From: Amblyomma americanum
Lineage: Eukaryota; Arthropoda; Arachnida; Ixodida; Ixodidae
Assembly: GCF_052857255.1 (NCBI RefSeq)
Contig: NC_135505.1
Coordinates: 28,090,499-28,154,498, forward strand
Length of the DNA stretch: 64,000 nucleotides
Direction: 5' to 3'
Under the pieces are notes generated by a model. That model had not been told where the DNA came from, did not search any database, and saw only the letters and a list, made by a program, of their open reading frames with translations. This document shows, in pieces, positions 33,281-43,300 of this stretch. Position numbers and translations under genes: made by a program. How positions within the stretch are numbered: the stretch's first letter is position 1; every line of letters starts with the position of its first letter.

Positions 33281-35026
33281 ATGGCGTCGAGAAGGAAGAA
33301 AGCTCTCACGTGTGAGGAAATTCTCGAGCTGGTGTTCCAAAGTGATGATGAAAGTGACTGTGATGACGATCCAGAAGCTACCTCGGACCACAATAGTGGC
33401 GACGATGAGAGTGACGGTGAGAACAGCAGTGGTTGTGAAAGCGATGTGTGTGTACCTGAAGGCACTCCGCTCTCCTGCCCACCACCTTCCAAAAAGCCAA
33501 GAAATGAAGATTGGCAGTGGGAGGAAAAAGACCGTTCAGATAAGGTCTCCAAACTGCCTTTTACCGGTAGTCCTGGAGTCAAACGAGGGATCCAGCTCAA
33601 AGTAGGTGAGAGTCCTACTGCTTTGGGATTGTTCAACGCACTCCTTGGAGACGATTTTTGGGAGATGATTGCAAGGCACAGCAACGCTTATGCAAGGCAG
33701 AAACAGGCTTCTAAGCCGGACCCCACGTGGCATGAAACGACACCAGGAGAGATAAAAGTTTATTTCGCGCTGTGTGTGCTAATGAGCCAGGTACGAAAGA
33801 GCAGCATCCAGGCATATTGGTCACAAAGAAGTGTGATCTGCACACCATTTTTTGCGACAGTGATGCCCAGGCAACGTTTCTGGGCGCTCTCCCGATATTT
33901 ACATCTCTGTGACAGCAACCTTGCAGCAACTGATGACAAGCTGGGGAAGCTACGACCAGTACTGGACTATATCATCAAGTCTATAGGAAGTGCCTACTCT
34001 CCAGAAGAAGGTCTCGCTGTGGACGAGAGTTTGATGAAATTTCGTGGTCGTCTCGCATACGTGCAATTCAACCCATCAAAACGAGCCCGTTTTGGTGTAA
34101 AGTTTTACAAGCTGTGCGAATCTGCTAGTGGCTACTGCCTGAACTTCTCTGTCTACACAGGAAAATGTGAGCAAACTACCGCTACCATTGGAATGTTGTG
34201 TAGCGAGGCCGTCGTCATCAACCTTGTCGGCGATCGTCTCACGGACGGTCACACAATCTATGTGGACAATTGGTATTCTTCACCACTCCTTTTCCTTCAC
34301 ATAAACCAAGCAGGATCAAACGCTGTGGGTACTGTTAGGGTGCACCGTAAGAACATGCCCAAGGAGCTAAAAAAGATGAAGCTAAAAAAAGGCGAGTGCA
34401 AGGCCTTCTTCTCGCACGGCATCATGGCTTTGACATGGCAGGACAAGAAGCCTGTCAATATGCTCTCTACGTGTCACAACACAGCCAGTGTGACTGACAC
34501 CGGCAAGAAAAATCGCCAGAGTGGCCTGCCTGTTTTGAAGCCCCAGGTTGTGCAGGACTACAACCGTGGAATGGGAGGTGTGGATCGAGAAGATCAACAG
34601 CTCGCATCCTTTCCTATAATGCGAAGGTACGCAAAAGGATACAAAAAGATATTTTTTTACATCATGGATATCGCTGTTTACAACAGCTACATCCTATCGG
34701 CCAAGATCACAGGAAAGCGAGTGAGCTATACAGACTGGAAAGTCGACCTGGCGGAACAGCTCATCGAAGAGACTGTGCTACCGGGATACCGGCGACGAGG
34801 CAAATTGCCTGTTGGTGATTCACCGATGCGGTTAGAAGCTTGTGAGTGGGCTCACTTCCCTCGTCAAATCCCACCGAACGCAATCAAGCAAAATCCATCC
34901 AGGCAATGTCACGTCTGTAAAGCACACGGGAAGAAGAGCGAGAGCCGGTGGGAGTGCGAGAAATGTGGAGTGGCACTTCACATGCCCGTCTGCTTCAAGA
35001 CCTTCCACACTCGCAAGGTACTCTGA
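33281..35026 (+). CDS. piggyBac transposase, intact
   Basis: The 581-residue protein starts at the ATG at 33281 (MASRRKKALTCEEILELVF), where the conserved acidic N terminus begins. The frame is open from 33131, but the 50 residues before this Met are hydrophobic and not family-like. The catalytic aspartates are visible at about D248 (LAVDESLMKFRGR), D329 (TIYVDNWYSS) and D435 (MGGVDREDQ). The C terminus carries a Cys/His-rich finger, CHVCKAHGKK then WECEKCGVALHMPVCFKTFH, that binds the transposon ends. There are no stops or frameshifts and the length is normal for the family. The enzyme cuts and reinserts at TTAA without footprint. Activity is plausible but unproven. Confidence 0.95.
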   Translation: MASRRKKALTCEEILELVFQSDDESDCDDDPEATSDHNSGDDESDGENSSGCESDVCVPEGTPLSCPPPSKKPRNEDWQWEEKDRSDKVSKLPFTGSPGVKRGIQLKVGESPTALGLFNALLGDDFWEMIARHSNAYARQKQASKPDPTWHETTPGEIKVYFALCVLMSQVRKSSIQAYWSQRSVICTPFFATVMPRQRFWALSRYLHLCDSNLAATDDKLGKLRPVLDYIIKSIGSAYSPEEGLAVDESLMKFRGRLAYVQFNPSKRARFGVKFYKLCESASGYCLNFSVYTGKCEQTTATIGMLCSEAVVINLVGDRLTDGHTIYVDNWYSSPLLFLHINQAGSNAVGTVRVHRKNMPKELKKMKLKKGECKAFFSHGIMALTWQDKKPVNMLSTCHNTASVTDTGKKNRQSGLPVLKPQVVQDYNRGMGGVDREDQQLASFPIMRRYAKGYKKIFFYIMDIAVYNSYILSAKITGKRVSYTDWKVDLAEQLIEETVLPGYRRRGKLPVGDSPMRLEACEWAHFPRQIPPNAIKQNPSRQCHVCKAHGKKSESRWECEKCGVALHMPVCFKTFHTRKVL

Positions 35027-35058
35027 GTGCAGTGCTTGCGGAAAACATTCCTGAACGA

Positions 35059-35064
35059 AATAAA
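35059..35064 (+). terminator. Polyadenylation signal of the piggyBac transposase
   Basis: AATAAA lies 33 bp after the stop codon and inside the element, so the transposase transcript can end before the right terminal repeat. Confidence 0.7.
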
Positions 35065-35899
35065 ACAAAAAATGTTCACGTGGGAGGCAATAGCCAGAGT
35101 TATGGAGGTTTCTTTACGATGCCATACACGGCAGTCTGTGGCGCCAAAATTTGCGCGGAACAGGTCGCGGGAACGGCCGTCGAAGCCGCGGAAGCGAATG
35201 GGTTAACATAGCAGCTGCTCAAGGCCAGCACGAAGAGGGATGCGACAGAGCTGTGCAGCAAAAATGCAACTACGCTGTAGCATGCCTGGTATGTCGTTTG
35301 TCTCGCCATTATTTACAGTGCCATGCTTTGGTTTCGGCTGTAAGTCAGCCCCCCAATTCGGATTTTCAAATCTTGAAAAATTTATTGACTTATAATTGTG
35401 TAAATACGGCAGCCATGAAGCCCCCACTTAACCCCTCTTGATGCTAATACTGGCCTCGCCATTCGAAAAGAGCTCAAACGATCCTTAGTGCTTCTGCCAG
35501 AATTACAATTCTGAAGTTGCTGTGCACGACAGCTTCATGCGGGCTGACTCGGTGGCATGCAGAATGGGGGCCACTTCGCTTTCCCACATCTCAACAGCAC
35601 TCCCAGTACTGCTATCTCAATGACACTTGGCAAAGTTACGTTGTACGTGTAAATGATAGGCCAATCATGGCCGGCAATGTATTGCATGATGAAGCGGAGG
35701 TGCCTGAACTGTCTTAGGATTTCGCTACTCTTTCATTTTTACGCCATTTGTGCAGGCTTATCGAATCTCTGTCCTCGACAGAAATGACCGAATTGCAATC
35801 TTGGGACACCAATCTCCCTGTCAGGCTTGACTGAGGATTCGCCTTCAGTGTCCCTTTAATGAAGGGGCACCTGAACACCTGGCCAGCGGGTGGCCTCAC

Positions 35900-36005
35900 C
35901 TGGAAGAAGGTGCGCAGGTGTGAGTGGCGCAGACGCTTGAGGCAGTAAACGATGTACTCCAGGGCCAGCTCCTTCTTGTCAGCCACCAGGAGGCACCGCG
36001 AGTGC
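35900..36005 (-). CDS. TAF1A: TAF1A-like protein, internal exon
   Basis: The acceptor CCCCTCTCCTCTCCCAG before 36005 and donor TTCCAG followed by GTGAGG after 35900 are both textbook. The exon reads HSRCLLVADKKELALEYIVY then CLKRLRHSHLRTFFQ. The position corresponds to the helix MNYLKISLQHALYLLHHGML of vertebrate TAF1A as remembered. Exit phase 0 matches exon 29197-29332. Entry needs two bases from the upstream exon, which the tentative exon 42070-42202 can supply. Confidence 0.65.
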
Positions 36006-36011
36006 CTGGGA

Positions 36012-38089
36012 GAGGAGAGGGGACTTAATGGAATGCCAAGGCTAAGTGGGCAAGCAGGTCATCGTAAAACTATTTTGGTATTTATGATACGATTCTTATT
36101 AAAATCACTCTGTGCGTGTTTTTTTATGTAGTGTCCAAATATGCACTTAGAGTTCGAACAGAACACGCAGAATGTGTGTTGGAAACAGTCTTGTGATTTT
36201 AACAGGGCTTTTCGTTACAGGCCATTAGCCAAAAAATGTTCAAAAATTCTTCGAAATATTGTATATACAGAATTGATCACCCGAGATACTCTTTGTGTGG
36301 TGATGCTGTTTGTACAGTTGCCTTGGTGACTGTACACTGGACAAAAAAATCTGTCAAGAGAAAGTACAGACCGGGTTGGCTAGTAATTTAGAAAAGCAGC
36401 TAATTAAATGTAAGTCAATGTAAAAGCCAGTAAGAACAGCAAACCCCCCCACCATGCAGTTCTACTCTTCCCGAATAAATTGATACCAAGCTCATTTCAA
36501 TTGCTCAAGGTTAACCAGATAAAAAGCCCGTAAGGCAGAGACTAAAATCATGAAGAGAGATAAAGAGGATTTACAAGTCTGCGTGCACTAACTGAGTTGC
36601 GGGAAAGCACCTGTAGCTTTGGCTACATTGATGTGACGCTATCTTGAGACGTCTCAAACAAGCTTTCCAACAGTAGCAAAATGGTGACAATTAGACAGCG
36701 GTGTCGGAAATGCGATTGCGTGCTGTGGAACATCATTTCAAAGCTCATGATTCATTTTTGAGCTGCACGGCTTTTTAGGCATGAATTTTTTTCACGCTTT
36801 TAAATCGTTTTGAGCACGCGAAATTTAGCAGACATATAGTTTTAAGCATGTTTAGTATGGGAAAATTTTTACGAAAATTGACTTTTTCGCAACTCATTTT
36901 GTGATCTCAAGACTCACAAACTCCTTAAGGGGGGACGTGGCTTTGAACAAGTATTTTATTATTTCTTGTATTTTTATATGAAATTGCTTTAGCATATTAG
37001 AAATAACTTTATGATTACTCTCACAAAATTTCACTGTTAAAACTTGAGAAAATATTTTTCAATACATATTTTTCTTTTGAATCTTGTAAAAAAAGGCAGC
37101 AGAGTAAAAAAAAAAATGGGGCAGAAGGCTGGTTCAACATTCACTGCTTTCTTACTGGCGTGCTACAGGTCACGACATTTTAAGAATTTTCTTTCCAAAG
37201 CATAAATTTAGGTTCTGAATTTTCTAATGCAGTGTCCACTGACAGAACTAGTGAGAAGAAAATGTCATACAAGAAATTTAAAATTCATAGAGTTCAAAAA
37301 CAAAGAATGTCTCAACCTGCCAAACGGTTTTAGGAGTACAAATCGGGTAAAAATAGATGAAACAGTCGCAAAAAATTCTGCTTTAAAAGGTGGGTATTTG
37401 GACACAAAACTGCCACAGAGAAAAATGCCCATTGTTCGAGAGTTCCTCCACAGTGCACAGCCGCTATGGTTCATGGAACAATTTTTTTTAGAGCATACTT
37501 TGAGCTTGATTTCAGGAATTAAACTTAGGAACAACCTAAATAGTGGGGCATAGAAGCGAATACAACCTAAAAAAAAAAAACGTTTTCTGGCCATTTTTTT
37601 AAATTTCAAAACTGTGTTCCCCCTTCACTGAGCAGTATACCAGCATAGCACTGCTCCTAAACTGACAATGAAGGCAAATTCAAGTGGCCTAAATAAATTT
37701 ACTATTGTGCTCTAATGACAAAAAGACTAATTTCACTGAAAACAGAGCTTTTACAAGGTAGCAATAACAGGAAAATTAATATAAGCATAGCCAGCAGCAC
37801 TCATTTTTGCAAGCGAACCGGAATGACACTCACCCAAACCATAGACCTGTGAGGCCTAGGCCACACACCCACCCACTTCTAGCCAGCAATCACAGACAAT
37901 GGAGTATGCCATTGTCCAGGTCATGAGCTTAGATCGAGCGACAGGGAAATATCTTCCATTTTCCTCTCTAATACGTGAGCACTCATTTTTAACCGCCGTT
38001 ATTATACATGCACATAATAAGTGGTACTTTCCATCCCTCACAGCACACTGCCTCAAAGGTGAGGGGGGGGGGTCTAGCTTAACCTACAA
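36012..38089. other. Intron sequence, no gene recognised
   Basis: AT-rich DNA with homopolymer runs. A 108-codon frame on the plus strand at 37227-37553 has no family features. The stretch 36640-36960 (GTCTCAAACAAGCTTTCCAA onward) looks like an eroded dispersed repeat, because parts resemble the sequence near 25400, but no ends were found. Confidence 0.35.
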
Positions 38090-38945
38090 ATACACAAGGT
38101 AGCTACAGGTGCTACATTACACGGCTGTGCATCAAACGCTGCGGCTCTAAGACTTCTGGGGATTAGGCTTCTTGAGCGATTGGCGTGGGCGCCCGCTGTT
38201 GCCGTTTGCTCGTTAGAGAGACCCCCGTGGGGTGTCCGCGAGCGGAATGCAGGCGGCCGCGGTGCTTGCCTCCTTTCCAAGGGTAGCCTTTTTGAAGAGC
38301 CACTGTAAATCACCCTCCCTTCCTTTCTTCCTGCTTCGGCCTCGCGTCCCCACTGGGTCACTCCCAGTGACAGCTGGGGGGCGGTGTTTCAGTGAGAGGC
38401 CATAAGCAGGAAATGAACAGGGAGATCGCCATCGACTCGGGCAGCAGAAAGGTGCGTAGATTTCGCTTCCCCAGTGACCCGGCCTTTGCCGGGGGACCAA
38501 GAGCGCAGGTGGTGTAACGTGCGGCCCTAGTATGTATGCTTGTCTCCAGGCCCAAACTTCTGGAGTCCTGTCGCCTGCCTGTGCGGTGCTGACGTGCTCC
38601 GGATTCTAGAGGGTCTGATTTGGCTCGTTCTCCATCACCGCCGGCCACTGCCGGTGACGACACGCGATGGGCCATCGACATGCGACCTGCGTCCTCAAGA
38701 TGTGCTCTCCTCCCTCGTGTTGTGTCGCGCGCAATCTAACCCTCTGGTTGACTGTGCGGCATGCTATCGCCCTGGGATGTGCCGTCACGCACGTATGTAG
38801 TCTTTGCTTTGCGTGCGCGGCTCCGCGGGCCCGCTTTCGAGTGCTGCGGTTGGGCTATGGGTTGGACGGAGGCCTGGGGATCAGTGCAGTGTTGTGTAAT
38901 GCAGCTTACCGTGTAATAAACATTTGTGCTCTCTAATAACTCCGC
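38090..38945 (+). other. GC-rich island ending in a polyadenylation signal, possible LTR
   Basis: Base composition shifts sharply to CpG-rich (CAGGCGGCCGCGGTGCTTGC near 38250, GGCTCCGCGGGCCCGCTTTC near 38820). It then returns to AT-rich DNA just after AATAAA at 38915-38920. This resembles an LTR or the 3' end of a retroelement transcript. No TG...CA ends or target duplication could be fixed, and no coding motif was found. Confidence 0.3.
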
Positions 38946-39654
38946 CTTCCTTTCTTCTGAGCAAGAGCGCAGGCGCGTCACGAACGCTGGCTGTGCCCTC
39001 AGCTTGCTCTGGCTCGAATCCACGATAAGTGGGCGAAGTGCCACCAGGTTATAAAATCCCACAGACTTTTGACCAAGGCTGCACATTAACTCCCATAACA
39101 GTGAATTACTGCACACTTGGCAGCAGACTACCTGATAAAGAAATTGGTCTTCTCAGGTGACGCCAGGTTTTCGTGCAACAGCATCCCCGCCTGCATGAAA
39201 CACGCCACACTGAGAACTGTGCCCATCATTCACGAAACAGACGGACTCAATGAGGGGAAAAAAATTACCGAAGGCAGCCACAACTCAACCGGTTCACTCA
39301 TGAGGGCGAAAGCCATATTACCTGCAGCACTGGTACAAGAACACACTTCCCTGCGACTGACATTTGCTGTTATTACTTTTTAGTGTGATAGTGTTAAAGC
39401 TCCTGCTGTGCAGAAAATCCAGCGGCAGCGGCGGCGGTGCCAGTGTCGTCAGCGTTGCAAGTGAAAAATCCCTGGAGAAGCAACCAGATGGGCCACCTAG
39501 GACACAGGACCCTGTGGCAACACCACAACCTGCCCACTGGATTGTGAGCAAACTGACCACAGTGGCAGGTGGCAGTTAAAGTAGTGATTGGTGACTCAGG
39601 AAGAGCAATCTGGGTCTGACAAGCCCAACCAGTGGCAGCACCTGCTATTGCAGG

Positions 39655-40679
39655 GCATCATAAACCATAAATAAAGGCGAGACAAATGAGATATCAGGCA
39701 TGCTACCACGTGGTTTCATTTCTGCTGCATGGCTCCGTTGCATCGCTCTTGGTGCTGAGCACCTGCTATGTCAACGCGCAGAACCAGCAACCCCTCCTCA
39801 TGCGCGACGGCCGATGGCGGCTGTTGAAAAAGAAGAAAACCAGCATCGCTCCCCCCCCCACACGTGGCTGCAGATTGCAGCTGCTGACAAGCGGCAGCGG
39901 CAGCTCGATAACGCATTCGCTTTCTGCTGCTCTTTCTTTTTACTTTCAACTGCGCACTCGGCGCTCAAGGGAGCGTCGATAGAAGACGGAAGGGCCGCTG
40001 TTCCAATCGCGGCGACACCACCATTCGGAAGGCAGCGTCATCGGGGGCTGTCGGTAGCTGACGGAAGAGCCGACACCGCTCACGCGTAATTTCTCTTTGG
40101 TTCTGATGCATTTGACTACTGCCGGCCTTGTTTCACAAATTTTTAAAGTAGTGCTTCGTCAGTCGACCTTTGTGCTCCGGGTCTGGTAAGCGACCGGCAC
40201 TCGCTCACGGCTGCATTTAAGATGGCTGTCATTCTTTACACCAAAGAAACAAACAACTGCGCGCTGGTGCCCAAGTTCGACGTTCACAACAGGCGATACA
40301 GGTGTTGCAGCTGCAGCGAGGCAAAATTTTCAGCTATTCCATGCGATGTCGTGATGTGGCTGTTAGTGAAGTGCGGAATTTTGCTGCACGATGACGTTAG
40401 AACAACATGCTGTGGGACCGCAGCTGCGATCGCGACGGTAGCGCTAGTGAGGACAAGTCCAGTGAGTAATACATTTTCGTTTTGGAATGTGCCCACGGGC
40501 ACGATCGCGCGCACTGCCGCTGATAGCGGCTGGCGATAAGCGGCGGCTGCAGGATAATGCTGTCGCGTTCTATTATTAAAGGCCAAGCTTAAACGACCGC
40601 CAAGTTGTTTTTTTTTTTCTGAGATGTGATATGAAGGGCCAACTTACAATCGAGTCGGCTTACAATCCTGTAAGTATGT
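39655..40679 (-). mobile_element. TIR element, family B copy 4, without piggyBac
   Basis: The right end reads GGCTTACAATCCTGTAAGTATG before TA at 40680-40681, a degenerate family B terminus. The left end is truncated near 39655. At 39770 it carries GCTATGTCAACGCGCAGAACC, which in reverse (GGTTCTGCGCGTTGACATAGC) is the empty form of the piggyBac target in copy 3. The DNA-binding frame at 40222 (MAVILYTKETNNCALVPKFD) is the same pogo-type helix-turn-helix as in copy 2. Confidence 0.7.
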
Positions 40680-40681
40680 TA

Positions 40682-42069
40682 TGTAACATTATCCTGAGGC
40701 TCATTGCCAAAAATTACCGTGACAGCCAAGAAAACGACAAAACCAAGGTGGTTTGCAAGACGGTCTTGATATCGGGGAGTTTTCCAAGCTCACAACGTTC
40801 AATACCGCGCCAAAATTTGCTGCTCAATAGCAGAGTTACAAATTATTTTGAAACTGAAAGCTGACTGTGGAGAATTTTTAAGGCTGTAGCTATTTTAGTC
40901 GATAATTACGCCAACATTTCAAATGCTAGCCAGAAAGGACTTTGCAAGCTTTACTTTCAAGTTTCATACATTCAACCTCTTTAAACTCATCGATTTCAAA
41001 AACCTCTGCAACTGCCCTTTAAGACATCTAAAATAACGCCATTCTATTGCCTTCAAGATTCATTTGCGTCCGAATGTTGGCCTCGAGATCCTAGACTGCG
41101 CGGGTGCAGTGATGTCATCATTCCGCGGGAAGTACAGTCGCCCACTTACTTGTCGAGAGCATTTACACGGCACGTTCCGTTGTGCATGTACAACAATTAC
41201 CGCTGCCTGGAGTGCCCGATAGAACTTTTAAAGACAGGAAGAGTTAAACACAATCAATGGGAATACACACGCACGTTAAGTTCAGGTTTCGAGCCCTGGG
41301 CCATTCATAAATGGTGTATTCCTCAGTACGCCGTTTCTTTATGGATGTTGTCGTTACTATAAATGGAAAAAAAAAAAAAAATTTGTCGTCTATGGAAGGC
41401 ACAATAGGACCGCAGTTTCACTTTACTGCATCCGAGTTTACTGTAGCAAGGTTGTGCTGTGCTGAGTTCAAACCACGAAGAACCAAGCTTCACTGAAAGC
41501 CAAAAAAAGACTGAAAATAAGATACGGGTACCGCTGCCACGGGCCATTTTCACCTACAACATCAGGCCATTTTTAGTTGGTGGATCTGTGAGACTTAGTT
41601 TGTCTCACAAGTCGTTTGCAGCACTGTGAAAGGTAGAGCTGTCTCATTCGATCAGGGCCAAGAAGGACAACAAATAGTCTTTCAAATATTTCAGCAGTGT
41701 GGCGACTATTTTTGAAACCGTCAATTTAGTAATTGAAAAGCTAGTTTAGGATGGTGTTCTAAAAGTCCAGTGAGCATCTCATTCACTGGTTAAACTAGCA
41801 GAGGAAGTCCGCATGAACACAACACTGAGGAGGCCTGCTGTGTAGTGGTGCACCGCCATTTGTAAACATGCCGTCTGCCGAGTTGGCCGAGTCCCCTGCG
41901 CGCAGCAGCTGAACACTGGCGCTCTTTCCTTCCCAGTGATAAAGCCACCAGTTGCGGGGTGAAGGATGCGGGGGAGCAAGTTTTGCAGTGCATGCCATAC
42001 TCATTGGTTCAGATTGCTGCAGTCTTCACAGCACTGCAAATGATTTGTGAGATGAAGTATATACTACAC
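40682..42069. other. Intron sequence, no gene recognised
   Basis: No coding or repeat feature can be supported. A run of A residues lies at 41366-41381. Confidence 0.35.
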
Positions 42070-42202
42070 CACCACAAACGTCCAGTCAGAGATCGCAAAG
42101 CCTCAATGCACTCAATGTCCTCATCAATGCCGTGAGCTTCAGTGGCATGAAGAAATATTCCATTTTTAACTCCGGATTTCCCAGCTCTAAATACACCTTC
42201 CA
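42070..42202 (-). CDS. TAF1A: Tentative TAF1A exon
   Basis: An acceptor-like CTCTCTTGACAACAG ends before 42202, and donor-like GT sites occur after 42076, 42073 or 42070. In one frame the exon reads GVFRAGKSGVKNGIFLHATE then DEDIECIEALRSLTG. The first part parallels IIWKLGSEILFYHPKS of vertebrate TAF1A and lies between the two flanking exons as expected. All three donors leave two bases, matching exon 35900-36005. The entry phase does not match the phase-0 exit of exon 42642-42787, so either the acceptor is wrong or a small exon is missing. Confidence 0.4.
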
Positions 42203-42641
42203 CTGTTGTCAAGAGAGTCACAAAAAGCCAAACAACCTAATTTTACTATTACACAATACAATTAATGCAAATAGCAGTTGCCTACCGGCCATGGCCTGAA
42301 GGCTGCTACAATACTCCACTCACACTTATAATCCATCCCGTTATCAGCTTTTTGTTTAGGTAACAAGGAAAGCTCCAACAGACTATTCCCTTGTCATGGA
42401 GAAACAATGTGTGGTGGTCACAAATTTTGGCGGAGCTTCACTGTGGACTTGAGTTGCAGCCGACTACAGCAACAAAAAATACAGGCAGTTGTCTTCAATC
42501 TATCTTCAAAAGAACAGAGCTTATAAGCGGTGTTCCTGTTCCCTAGTTTCCAAAAACGCCCAGTGCCAACTCAGAAACCCAGGATTCTATCAGCGGCTTT
42601 GCGACCGATAAGAGCAAAGAGGTTTGGTTCAACGAGCCCAC

Positions 42642-42787
42642 CTTGTAGCAGAACTGGTCAGCTGGGTAGTGCCCTGCCAGGAGCACCTCGAGGGCTTCTG
42701 CAGCCGTCCGCCACCGGTACTGGCAGCAGAGGCGCTGCGTCAGCCGTGCCAGGAGGCATGCTCGCCGGTTGGTCATTCGCCGCTCCT
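42642..42787 (-). CDS. TAF1A: TAF1A-like protein, most upstream exon found
   Basis: The donor is TGCTACAAG followed by GTGGGC after 42642. The acceptor is TGTGTCCTATGCAG before 42787. It reads EERRMTNRRACLLARLTQRL then CCQYRWRTAAEALEVLLAGH and YPADQFCYK. The position and pattern match [35 protein letters not shown] near residue 60 of vertebrate TAF1A as remembered (basic-aromatic RW, then AAE). About 50 N-terminal residues and the promoter must lie further upstream; they were not recognised. Translation from the internal Met (CGA-ATG-ACC) is possible but would give an unusually short N terminus. Confidence 0.65.
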
Positions 42788-42949
42788 CTGCATAGGACAC
42801 ATCGAAAAGGTCACCCTTAACTGCCTCACCACATGCTCCTGTCAACCAATTGCATGCACTTCCCTGGAACTTAAGCCTTGTAGGTGTTCAAACGTTTTTA
42901 TTTGTGATAACTTGTTTCTTTCCCTTGGGTACTGATAGTACGCAAGATC

Positions 42950-43300
42950 ACTACGGGATGTACCCATACAATCACAATGTAATCTACAATTGAGTTTGTT
43001 CTTTCATACTGTTTCAGTTTCGGTTTTATTAACTAAATGATGGCTATGACGTTAAGTGTCTAGGTCACATGAGGCACAGAAAGAATTGGAATATAATAGC
43101 TGATATGTCTGTTTAATTCACCGCGACACTGAAGCCAGCCTGCTTTAGGAGCGGGAATGATAAATGACATATCAGCAGTCATGGCCATTGTTCATTTGAT
43201 GAAACTGAAACCGCATGAGAGAAGAAGCTTAGTTATAAATTATTTTGCAGTTGTAGGTGAATACCACATGGCAATCCACCTATTGTCTTGTGCATCTTTA
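42950..43300. repeat. Palindromic foldback repeat, copy 3
   Basis: The left arm has TTTCATACTGTTTCAGTTTC and the right arm its partner GATGAAACTGAAACCGCATG. The unit ends at CCACATGGCAATCCACC, matching TACATGGCAATCCATAC in copy 1. The centre carries GATATGTCTGTTTAATTCAC. Confidence 0.6.

Larger units (their letters stand above)
33016..35202 (+). mobile_element. piggyBac transposon, apparently complete
   Basis: The 2187-bp element has 13-bp perfect terminal repeats, CCCATTCGCTTCC at the left and its complement GGAAGCGAATGGG at the right. TTAA flanks it at 33012-33015 and 35203-35206. Subterminal inverted motifs GCCGGCGAACCGCCGGC and GCCGGCGGTTCGCCGGC lie at about 33032 and 33077. It holds one intact transposase frame and its own polyadenylation signal. 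Confidence 0.95.
32089..35409. mobile_element. TIR element, family B copy 3, host of the piggyBac insertion
   Basis: The left end is CCGTATTTACACC after TA at 32087-32088, with the same motif repeated 15 bp earlier. The right end is TTGTGTAAATACGG at 35396-35409. A 17-base C run follows the left end. Bodies at 32150-33010 and 35207-35400 match copy 4 at 39655-40679 in reverse. Without the piggyBac it would be about 1.1 kb. Confidence 0.75.
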
